This document shows, in pieces, positions 25,658-38,100 of a stretch of DNA of 64,000 nt. The DNA comes from Syngnathus acus. Lineage: Eukaryota; Chordata; Actinopteri; Syngnathiformes; Syngnathidae. Under the pieces are notes generated by a model. That model was not told the origin of the DNA. It searched no databases and saw only the letters and a list, made by a program, of their open reading frames with translations. Each line of letters begins with the position of its first letter. Position 1 is the first letter of the stretch. The stretch spans positions 15,634,501-15,698,500 of the forward strand of contig NC_051094.1 of the NCBI RefSeq assembly GCF_901709675.1, in the 5' to 3' direction. Position numbers and translations under genes: made by a program.

Positions 25658-28600
25658 CTGGGTACAGATGTGGCAATTTTGCTTAAAACAACGGTTCCAA
25701 TATGCAAAAATCAGAGGCGCTATTAGACAGTGGTACCTTGTACAGCGGTACAGCAGGCGTGCTAGAGCCTATCCCAGCTGACTTCGGGCAGTAGGCGGAA
25801 GACACCCTGAACTAGTGGCCAGCCAATCGCAGGGCACACAGACAAACAACCATTCACACACACACTCAATTTGGCAGTTTTCAATTTGGAGTGGTCAATT
25901 GGCCTGTCTTGCATGTGGGAGGAAACTGGAGTACACAGAGGAAACCCACGGAAGCACGGAGAAAACACTATCTGTGACTTATACACTGTGTGCAGAATTA
26001 TTAGGCAAGTGCGTATTTTGACTGAATTATCATTTTTATGCATATTTTCCAACTCCATGCTGTATAAGCTTGAATGCTCACTCAATACAAGCATAACATG
26101 TGATGTGTATTTTTGTTATAAAGGATGGTGAGGCCTCAGTAGATCAACACCCTATTTCATGGTGTGCTTAATTATGAGGCAGATTGTTATCCTCAGGCAA
26201 AATGGGGCAAAAAAAGAAAAAGAGATATAAGTGACTCTGAAAGGTAACATTCTTTCAGAGGGATACAGCACTCTTGAAATTGCTAACGTTTAAGCAAAAT
26301 TGTTTCCTCCCGCTTCCCTTTTCACCAAGTCATGTCAAACAAATGTGAAATGACTGTAATAAGCGCGTTATGTACTTGCCGAAATAAACAAATCAAATCA
26401 AAGATATTGGGGCGTGACCACAGAACCATAAACGTGTTATTGTAAATAGTCAACTATGTTGCAAGATACATGGTAAGGAAAAAAAGACGCAAATTAACTG
26501 CCAAAGATTTGAGAAGACTCAAACACAAAGCTACCTGGAACCCGTTCTCTCCCAGTGCTACCATATTCCGGAACTTAAATCTACCTGGAGTGCCCAAAAA
26601 TACCAGGTGTTTAGTGCTCAGAGACATGGCCAGGGTGCGAAAGGCTGACACCTGACCACAACCGACCAAGATATACATGTTGAAACGTCAAAACTTGGTC
26701 AGGAAATATCAGGAGACTGATCTTTCACAGATCCGATGGACTGATGAGACGAGAGTGACTCTTGACGGGCCAGCTGCACCCATGGCTGGATCAGTAACGG
26801 CCACAGAGCTCCATTTCAAATAGGACGCCAGCAAGGTGGCGAATGGGTACTGGTATGGTATTATTAAAAATGCGCTGGACCTGTATGAGTTCCATATAGA
26901 CTTCAAATTAACTCTAAAATTAAAACAGAAATGTCTTCAAATTAACCAACTTCCAGTTTTTAGAAGACACTTTCTTCAAGCAGTGGTACAGTAATAAGTG
27001 CATCTTTTAAGAAGACCATGATTTTTATGCAGGAAAATATTCCATTGCATGCATCAAAGTACCGTATTTTCCGCCCTAAAAGGCGCACCTAAAAACTTTA
27101 GTCAGTTCCGATCATTTTATAGGAGATCGTTTGAGAAACGCGATTGTTTACACTTCGCTGAGGCTCATGGGAGATTGCGAGCTGAGGCTCGTGAGACTTT
27201 GCGGATGGCTAATGCTATTGCGATAGCTGCTATACGTACCAGGCTATTTCATGTCAAAATAGGCTGCTCTGTTAATGTTTCGAGTAAATCTACGGATCGA
27301 TATGGAAGGGAAACATAGGTAAGTAGTACCAATGCGTTAGATCGAACTTTAGTCAGTTCCGATCATTTTATAGGAGATTGTTTGAGAAACGCGATTGTTT
27401 ACACTTTGCTGAGGCTCATGGGAGACTGCGAGCTGAGGCTCGTGAGACTTTGCGGATGGCTAATGCTATTGCGATAGCTGCTATACGTACCAGGCTATTT
27501 CATGTCAAAATAGGCTGCTCTGTTAATGTTTCGAGTAAATCTACGGATCGATATGGAAGGAAAACATAGGTAAGTAGTACCAATGCGTTAGATCGAACTT
27601 TAGTCAGTTCCGATCATTTTATAGGAGATCGTTTGAGAAACGCGATTGTTTACACTTTGCTGAGGCTCATGGGAGATTGCGAGCTGAGGCTCGTGAGACT
27701 TTGCGGATGGCTAATGCTATTGCGATAGCTGCTATACGTACCAGGCTATTTCATGTCAAAATAGGCTGCTCTGTTAATGTTTCGAGTAAATCTACGGATC
27801 GATATGGAAGGGAAACATAGGTAAGTAGTACCAATGCGTTAGATCGAACTTTAGTCAATTCTGATCATTTTATAGGAGATCGTTTGAGAAACGCGATTGT
27901 TTACAGAGGGCTCGTTGGTTATTGGCTAGTGGATGCATACCGCAACCCTAGTCAACCTCAGTTTGATGCAGTATAGCTTCTATTTTATGCGCCTTATAAT
28001 CCGGTGCGCCTTATATATGGACAAAGTTTTAAAATGGGCCGTTCATTGAAGGTGCGCCTTATAACCCGGTGCGCCTTTTAGGGCGGAAAATACGGTACTC
28101 CACTTGGTAGCTCGCCGGTAAAAGGCCTTAAAGAATAATGAGGTGGCCCCCCTTCTTCACCTGACCTTAATTCTATTGAGAACTTCCTAAACGGAAGATT
28201 TACGCTGAAGGAAAACAGTATACCTCTGTGAACAATGTCTGGCAGGCTGTGGTTGTAGCTGCACAAAACGTTATTGAACAACAGATCAAGAAGCTAGCTG
28301 ACACACTCCATGGATGGAAGAAGGGTGGCTGTGTTGGTCACTGATTTTTTTTAAAAAATGTGTAAATTTTGAGTCGTTTGTTATTTTCACTTTAACAAAT
28401 GAAAATAAACAAGTGACGATGGAAAATTTCCATTTTTACTTTAGTTGCAAAGTAATTCTGCACACTAATTGTCGCCAAATAATTGTACACATAGAAATGT
28501 TACCAAGAAAGCCAGGATCTCACTTTTACTCTCTTAAATATTCAAGTTTAAGGTTTATTAACATTTTGATTGACCGAGAGCATTATAATCCTCAGTGTGT

Positions 28601-29150
28601 ACATTTTTTTTTTCTTTTATAAATGAAACTACGAAATAAAGACTGGTCATGACATTTTACTTTTTATCTTTTATGAGTCTTACCTTCTGATTAAAAGGCC
28701 ACTTAAGGAGTGCGTCACTGTGTCCTCTCATCACCACAAAGAACAAAGATAAATGGGTCCCCCTTCCTGTCCCGTCACCATTTAGGTAGATACGCAAGCA
28801 CATCTTGTAGCCATATTTACTTGTATAAAAGGCTGGAAAACATGACAATATGTTGTTACAAGAAAAACTCATCAGTGTCTTTACGACAAGAAAATTTTTT
28901 AATCATCAGATAATTATACCAGGAGAGAACATAGCAGGAGCTCGTCCAGCGATAGCGTCCTGTCTCTTCTTTGTAAAATCGCAGATTTTCCACACGAAGA
29001 TCCCATCATATGTAGCTGCGGACATGTCCCTCATCTTCCCCTCCATCTCTACAATGGACAAGTCCCGCAGACTCACAGTTCTCTCCAGCTGACGAACCTT
29101 TACCACACATAAATAAGCTGTCATATATATATATACATATATATATATAC

Positions 29151-29181
<31 letters not shown>

Positions 29182-32100
29182 AAAAGTAATTGATTAATCA
29201 AAAACAAACCGTTTATCAAATTAACCATCTCGCATCTTTATAATTGCGTAATCGTTTAGAGACATTTTTTAACAATATTGTCCAAATCTTTATTTCAGGC
29301 TCTCACAAGTCATAATTACTCTTGTCCTTCATGAAAGCAGACAGATTTATCTTTTCGTGTTTAGTCAAAATAAGACATCTACTTTTACTGTGGAAATGAA
29401 CGACGTTAAATCATTCTTGTGTGAGATTCTTTGTTGAGTTGTTTTTGATAGTCATAAATAACATACATTTATTCATCTTCTGTACCGCTTATCCTCATGA
29501 GGGTCGCGGGTGTGCTGGAGCCCATTTCAGCAGTAAACAAAAATAATCAAACACTAATTGGGGAAAAAAATGAATACACTTCAACGCACATGAAATTGTA
29601 TCCGGTTGCTGTGATTTGTTTCTATATTCCTTTTTATATCTTGTCTTTTGAAAAAAGCCACTAACGCTTTTCAAACACAATCCAGCATTGTGGGTTCCAG
29701 TAATGTGAATCCATCAAGTGTGTGGGTTTTCACACAGCGACATAACATCTTGCACAATAAGATAACTATACACCGGTATGTAGTGATATAGTATAAAACA
29801 TTTGTTGGTTAGTGGCAATTGATTTGAACACAACGGGCAAGTAAAGTGAGTGGGTGTGTAAACTTCCGACTGGGAGTTGCAGAATACTCTTAATTTAAAG
29901 AGGTGTGCTGTGCCTCTGTTATGGCCCTGAAATTACAGGTACCTCTGAAGGACAAAAACTGTTGAGTAGATATTGTCCGCTTTAACTTCATCTCATGCAT
30001 AAAGAAGAGCAACATGCGAAAAGGGAATTATGCCTGCTTTAACAAAGATTAATAATTACATTTACTAGACAATATCAATACCGTTTTTTTCCATGTATAA
30101 TGCGCCCCCATTTATAATACGCACCCTAAAAATGGCATGTCGATGCTGGAAAAAAGCCTGTACCCATGTATAATACGCACCCAAATTTTGATTTTTTTTT
30201 TTTTTGATTTTTTTTTTAAAGTCCCAATGATCGTCACACACGCATCTGGGTGTGGTGAAATTTGTCCTCTGCATTTGACCCATCCCCGTGTGATTTTGAT
30301 CCATCCCCTGGGGGAGAGGGGAGCAGTGAGCAGCAGCGGCGCCGCGCTCGGGAATCATTTGGTGATCTAACCCCCCAATTCCAAACCTTAATGCTGAGTG
30401 CCAAGCAGGGAGGCAATGGGTCCCATTTTTATAGTCTTTGGTATGACCCGGCCGGGTTACTTAAGTCCGTAAATGTAAAATTATTTCAGAAAAAAAAATC
30501 ATCTTTGGGAACAACCGGATGTTATTCTGCCGGTCAGTATCACTGCGCATGCAGTAGCAAACTCGATAGCGAAGAAATATGTGAGACTCTCAACGGGATC
30601 ACCAATATTTGAGTGATGTTCCAGTTATTTATCACAATTATTTATTATTATAATAATAATATATATAATATATATAATAATTATTTATTTATTATTCACA
30701 ATTGTCATGGTGATCTTTCTGGTGATTTCTTAACTAGGCTGGATGTATTTTTTTTAAAATAAATAAACTTGACTTTTGTTGGCGTTGATTTCTCCGACTG
30801 CCCAGAAAGGCACCACCGCGATCAGTTAGGTTAAAATGAAGAGAGGAAAGTGACGTTGTAAAGAACCATCCGTGACAAGATTTTCTTCAAAAATTGTTGT
30901 ACCATGATTTTCTTTTTTTTTTTTTTTGTACCCATGTATAATGCGCACCCCAGATTTTAGGACAATAAATTAGTTACATTTTGCGCATTATACATGGAAA
31001 AAAACGGTAGTTTATTTGACTAGTACAAAGACATTTCCAGTGTTCCATTTGTCACCTTGTTGTTGAGAATCTCAATTTTGTCCTGGTCCAGTCTGTGTTG
31101 TCGATTGTAGGCTTCCATGGTGGTGCAGGAGCGTTCCATCTCTCGGTTGAGGACACAAACGATGTTCTCGAACGTATTGATTTTTAGCTCCAGCTCTTGG
31201 CAGCGTCGGCTCAACTCAACAACCTTGGTCTTTTCACCTTGGAGCTGCAGCTCCAGGGTAGCACCCACAGTGCTGGGTAGTGTGATGGAGGTGGAAGCCC
31301 CAGCACCACCTCCACCAAGCTGGCTCATCTTGAGTTCTAAATCTCTCAGGGACTGGTGGAGCTCCTGTAGCTTGTGGCCAGCTACCTCCAGGCTCTGAGG
31401 CTGCAGGCTCTCCAGGCTCACTTTGATGCCCATGATGAAATGCAGAAGCAGGTTAAGGTGTTCGTACGAACATTGACGCTCATGTTCATGGATCTTCTCC
31501 TTCTCCACCTGCATATTAAAGAGATTAGAATGTGTTTAGAACAAAACCGTTCTGTTAGAAAGCACCAGGGGTCACCAACTATTGTGACACAAGCTATAGT
31601 GTATTTCTTGAGTACTGAATCATGCAAAGATCCACCAATTTGACACACAATTCTGCCATAACCAAACTGCTTAAATTACCTTTACGTAATTACGTTCCTG
31701 TTGTTAATGTTATTCTTCTATGTAAACACACTGATTATGGTAATAATTTCAACAAGTTAGAAAAGAGGTACATATCAAGATGCAACATTTGAATTTCATA
31801 AATCATTTTCAAATGTTTACTTTTACAACATTCATAGGAAATCACAGTGTCCCATTCACTGGTGAACTATTTTTAGAACTGACCCGCAGGTGAGCGCTCC
31901 CCACTGCCCGTGGGCACCATATTGGTAACCCTTAAAATACACAACCCCAGAAAATAATAATGTGATGATGTACAATATGTAAGCAAAACAACAACAACAA
32001 CAACATTACAAGCACACAGCAAATAAATAATTGAACTTTAAGCATAGAGTATACATGCACCATTAATGTTCAATTTATTACGAACATTGAACCACACAAA

Positions 32101-35100
32101 AAAGTAAAATGTAATTAAAAATTATATTTTAAACAATTTTAACTTTCCCCGATACAATGTCCCAGTGGGATTGTTTGATAATCGGGGATAGTCATAAATG
32201 GGTGCAGCTATCGGAGGGCCCACAGTTCAATTGTCCCAACAAGGTCAAGAAAATGGGAATTAACGGCAAATGTGCTCCTCAGACTCAAACTTCTCAAATT
32301 TGCTAAGTCGGGGAGGCAAAGCAGCCGACAGGTCCACTGTACCACTAATGTGCGAACAACAGTCACTCATGTTACATGGTATGCAGCAGTCAATTGTCAT
32401 GAAATGCACCAAAATGCAAATTATTATGCAAGAAAAAAAAAGAGTGTTATGTATTACGGTCTTTGTTTTTTTAATTATGGGTTTCTACCATGAACAAGTA
32501 AATAGTACGAGTTGTCGACAATATTGTCATCTTTGGCATGCTGTGTCAACAATTGGTAAGGTGGTAAAATGATTGTTTCTCAATCCCCTTGTATCTTGTA
32601 CTTTGAAGTAGCATAACCTTCAGTAATTACTAAGTGTCACGAGTCTCAATGCTTCTACATGGTCAGTCTAGATCAGAGTAGTAGTACAAACCGATAAAAA
32701 ATAAAATGTTTTGAATTTTGACAGCAATCTGTAATGACTGTTGAATAATTCTTGGTTTCCCGTCATCATGAAAGTTCTGATACATTGGCAAGAAACTGTT
32801 GTCATGGTCTTATCACGAGTGTGTTAATACGGCAAGATCAATAAGTTAAGTTGAATAACGATTCAGCATTTGTTGCGTTAGCTAGTGTCACACACAGCAA
32901 ATTATGATGAAAATGTCTACTTACAGACGTATCGCAGCCAACAACATGAAATCTGCATGGTGCTTTAAATTTACTGCAGAACTTAATATGGTCCACATAC
33001 TGCAAAACAAAAAATTAAAGAAGCTAATGATCTACAGATTGCTTAGTCGAATTAGATCCCCAACTAAATGAGAGTAAATGAGAATTGTGAATTTAAAGAA
33101 AATCACTTAAAGACCATATTTGGGATACCTTTTCTCTGGGTATCTTTTTCTTTGCACAACCTTCACAGATCATTGGGTACTTCGGGCAAATTTCATCATG
33201 AGCCTAAAAAACAAATTACAAAGGAACAATTCAATCAGAATCCTGACATAGTATCCTAATTACAGTCCAACTATGATTTTATTAATTTTAATATTAATAC
33301 AGATGGAAAGAAATACTCTGAAGATGTCAAAAACTAATTAGGGGTGCAACAGTACAGATAACCTACAGTAGGGTTCGTGCCTTGGTTTCCGTACGCTTCT
33401 ATTGAAATATCCCATTTTTTTTAATTCTGGGATTGATTTAACAAATAAGGATTTTGACACTCAATTTTGACACAAAAGGAAAATTTGGTACCATAGTGAT
33501 TACGTTTACATGCAGACAATAACCCTTTTAAAACCCAAATATTGGCAGTATTCAAGTTTTTAAAGTACATGTAAACACGCACAGAAACCCAAATATGTGC
33601 TTTATCGGGTTTTTAAAAATAAAACCCCTGGGTTACCTCTCTTCTTACCCAAATATCTCGGCTTGTAACCGCGATCGGGTTACCTCCTAACCACGCTCGC
33701 TACTGCTCTATCCACAAAGAATCTTGGTCTTTGTAGTACAGGTACATTTGTATGTGCACCATCCTCGCCGTAGCAAGCCTAACTTGAACACAGATTTTTC
33801 AGCAGTGTTTTCACGTTATTTTCCGTCTCTAAGGCAAAAACGAAAGTGTGTACATTGGCAGTGGTACCTGTGTAAGTCCATACGTCGTACGCGCAATTCA
33901 CACAAGCAGATGTAAACAATCACGGCGGAACTCGGATACGTGACAAAAAAACACTTTTAGAGTGTGTGTGTGGGTGGCAGGGGCAGACTGCTTTATCCCT
34001 GCGGTGAGCAACGTGACTATAATGTGTTTTGTTAATAGTAGAAATTAACACGCTGAAATGACATTCATTTGCTTCATGACATCAATGTGTGTACTTGACA
34101 GACCAAAACCTAGTCTAATCAAAATGTATCACATAAGTACAAGTACGTATGTACACAAATTGCAAAAAAAAATAGTGTCTAATGATCACATTAAACAAAA
34201 TACAAGCAATGCTTTTTGTGAAACAACATAGAAAGCGATTTAATGTAGATTACACCATGACAACATGCTATCAGCCATTTCTTTAAAGTGTGCAGTTTGT
34301 TTGACACTATAACAGTCTTAACTTAACACTAGAATTTGCAATTTCTGTAGAAATTGCGTGTGAAGGCGAAGAGGTTGAATAAAAACTTAGGAAATGCTAC
34401 AGAATGATGTTCAAAGTTGGAACGGGTTGAATGGGTCAGAAAACATAGAAATTAGAAGGGAAAAAGGCAATTTTGTCAAATTTGGCGTGAATTTTAAAGT
34501 TTAAAATTTGGAATATTTGGTAAGTGGGAAGTTTTGGAATAGGTAGGCATAAGATGTACAGTTACATTTTGAAACGGGTTGAATCGGTAAAAAAAAAACA
34601 ACGTAGAAATTAGAAGGAAAGAAATTAATTTAGTGGGAATGAAAAGCGAAATTCTTTTGTTCACACTGATATGCTTTTGGGACATTATTTCCAGGACTTT
34701 GGCTCTTCTACTATGGTTAAGCACGTTTTGTGCTTAAATTGTGTTTTTTTGGTCAGGTTTAATTTATTTGAACTCGTGTTTCGCCTTTCAAATACCCGAC
34801 TCATGCCAAGCTATGTTGTTAGCGGAAATGGATCCATCTGTAGGTTGTACATATGTCATGTTTTGTCATCTATCTCTCTCTCTATCTCTCTATCCATATA
34901 TATATACGTATATACACACATACATACACACATACATACAGTATGCTTGATCAAAATGTGGGTTTCAAGTTGAAACTTTCAACCATTGACATTCTTGTCA
35001 TCAATGCGTAATGCAAACCAGCACTGTAGTACCTCAGCAGATCTCAAATGTATACTGGAACTACAATAACAAATTCTCTTCAGCAGAACTCATTTGGACT

Positions 35101-38100
35101 CAAAAGATTAACTCTGTGGGCTGTATGTATATTCATGCTTAGTGCAAATCTGACATAGAGTGAGGTCCAATTGTGTGAAAAAGGGGGATTTCCATCGTTT
35201 TGGTATTTTCGTAGCTGCACATAGTTTGAAATGGGCGTTTGAGCTGTTGTGGTTGTAAATACAGACAACAATCTTCGCAGGGAATTGAAGCTGCTTTTCT
35301 CAGATTGAAGCACACAAATTACGTTTATAAGAGGATCTCTATGGGTTGATAATCACTGGAGCTAGATTATTTTGGAAATAATAAAAGTCGTCATTATTTT
35401 TGGGTGAGATTTATGAAAAAAAAACATTATTCCTGACTTCAATTGTTAGTATGTGGTAAAACTATCATCATTGTCTCATGTCCATGCATCCCTACACGTT
35501 GAACATTTTGATCTTGAACACAATGATCTTGTAAATAACACATGAAATTCAAATCTTTTGTGCTTCATTGCATCTTTGCACACATTTGAACTCTGAAAAA
35601 GCATCGTCCTAATCTCTTTATTGGATTTATTTTATATTAATTTGATTTTCTATTTCTACAAGTCTTGGGATTTACTGGGCTAACCTGGGACCTCGGTTGT
35701 CGTATTTCAACATGCTCACAAAATTAATGCTTGCAGAGGACCCAAAAGCAAAGGCGAGAGTGTTAATAGAGGCTTAAGGGATTGTTTAATGAGAAGAAAC
35801 GTCTCGAGACCAAGGGTAGGACACAAGCATGGCTGGCAACAAGCTGAGGTTCTGACTTAATGCTGGAGAGCTGATGATGAATTGAATGAATGGCCCAGAG
35901 AATACGCAGAGAAATGAGAGGTTCATGTAGGAAACGCAGAGCAAGGCTGGGAGGCACTTGTCTTTTGTCCATATTATATATCGTATATCGTTGGCAGTTT
36001 TGCTGTCATGTAATTTTGAAGGTGGTCCAAAGACTCTGCATGACCACTCAACATCTGAACAGCCAACAGAATAAATGCATGTCCACGATGAAACGTTGGC
36101 TGAACCAGCCAGTTGTCTAAGTGGCATAATGAAAGCAATGGCATTATAAGGCCTCATGAAGTGTGTCAGCACATTGGGCAAACTGTATTGATACTGTGTC
36201 ACTCTGTTACTCAATAGGACACCTGCCGGAGCTTACATATTTGTACTGCAACTTATTTTGACATTGGGTAGTGTGGATGCATAAAGACACTTTGCAGGTG
36301 TTAAAATTAACCCGCAGTGGTGAATTTACACCAGCAACTGCCCGAAGATAGGCTCAAGCACGCCCGCGACCCCCGTGGGGACAAAGCAGTACAGAAAATG
36401 GATGGATGGATTTTTCAACATACAGGGTTAGTGGATGAGTTTACAGATAGGTTCAAAGCATTTTTTCTTTTGTTATTTTTGAGGATACACTTGCATATGT
36501 TGCCAGTCATCGTTGTACCTGTCAATTAAAATAGCTCCACATGCTTGAGGCACTGATGCTATATGACTGCAGTTAGCAAGTCGTCCGTGTTGGTAAATGC
36601 CAAAACACGTAATTGCCAATTCAACAACAAAGAGGACACATGGACTAGTCAACTAGACAGTTAAATTCTGGATAGAAACAGACAGATCTCACATTCACAC
36701 AATTGCTGAATAAAAACTCATGTGAACCCACGCTGCTTTCATGAACGACTACATCCACAGAGACTGCTTCTAACAACTTAGTCTTAATAGAGCATAACAT
36801 TTCAAAACTACATCTAAAGAAAAACAAATCTACATCTCACCTTGATGTTCTTTAAAAGGAATGGTTCTTTACAGTATTTGCAGTTGAGTGTCCTCTCAGG
36901 ACATTCTCGCTCATCATGACGTTCCTGTTCGTTGGCTCTCATCAACTCTTTGCAGGAAGGGCACAAGATGATAGCAAAGTCACAGTGGCCCTCATGGCAG
37001 GCCTGCAGGGAATCAGCATGAATACTTTAAAATCATTAAACAGGCAGAGGAGGATGCTTTATTTGGATGTAATAGAAGAGTAAGTAAACACCAGCAAACA
37101 TTTTTTAAAATATGTTTATATGTTTGCTTCAACAGCTTATCTTTGCTAAGATTATTTTCTACATGTACTTATGTCATCCATGCATTTTCTATACCAATTG
37201 TCTCATTGAAGTTGTGGGTTACTGCTTCATGCATATCATAGGAAAATTCAGGCTAGAGGCGGGGTAAACCCTGGACAAGACTTGATGGTTACTTGGATTT
37301 TTGAAAAACAATAATTGAGAGCCTTTCAATCAGTTTAGAATGCATCTTATGTTTGGAATTATCTTGTTGAGTCAGACAAAGGGCTTGTTTCTGTATTTTT
37401 CCTCTTAGATTAGGCTCACCAACATTGTGCCCCTTGGGCACCAGTAAGCCCCCAAGGAAATACAGGGGTCGTCCGTGGGCCTGCTATAAATATAGTTTTC
37501 CAGTAATGAGAAATTGTGATTTTCTGGGACTGTTGTAGATATGACGATTTGAAAATGTTGAAATATATCCTCATTACTTTAGAAAATCATCAACATTATC
37601 AGTGCCTATATGTAAACGAATGTCCTTAATTATGAATTGTAACACATACAATTATTAAAAGGCATCTGAGCACATTTATTTCAGAAGTCTATATGAAACT
37701 GGTAGCCTTCTGCATTAATAATACTTAAGAAGTAGCTCAGTTTCAAAAAGGTCGGTGACCTGTGTTAGATTAGTGCAGCGATGATTATAAAATCCTTATA
37801 CAGAAACATCATTGGCCCTAAATTGGTTCAAGTACTACTGGTCGGATCACTTACAGAGAACGTCCATTGGTGATAAATAATCTGCGGGTGTACAAGTTTG
37901 CCATGGCGTACCACAGGGATGCTCGGCCCATCATTGTTCATTCTATACATTTGATTCCCTTACGAATTACGATTAGAAAGCACTCTTGACTTCCACCGTT
38001 GTGCAGGCAACACCAAAATGGAACAAATGAAACCAGCCAGCATACCAAACTCCAGATGTGGCTCAAAGACATCAAGAACTGGATGACTGAGAATTTCTTA

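Larger units (their letters stand above)
25985..28600 (+). mobile_element. Tc1-like transposon relic interrupted by a nested MITE
   Basis: The left end contains ACTGTGTGCAGAATTATTAG, the terminal motif of a widespread fish Tc1-like element. The plus strand carries a broken transposase: [17 protein letters not shown] in the DNA-binding region, [20 protein letters not shown], and [12 protein letters not shown] around the first catalytic Asp. C-terminal pieces ([13 protein letters not shown]-like) resume after 28098. The right side keeps TAATTCTGCACACTAA near 28454, with the outer terminus eroded near 28600. Between the two halves sits a complete TA-flanked MITE (27062-28095). The element lies in the last traf2 intron, antisense to the gene. 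Confidence 0.85.

Noticed and set aside
27049-27569. Repeated 60-90 codon frames with [20 protein letters not shown]
   Set aside because: Each is one unit of the 251-bp tandem array inside a MITE; no domain or splice context.
27096-27906. CRISPR-like array
   Set aside because: The period is 251 bp with no spacers between short repeats, and the genome is eukaryotic; it is a tandem duplication in a MITE.
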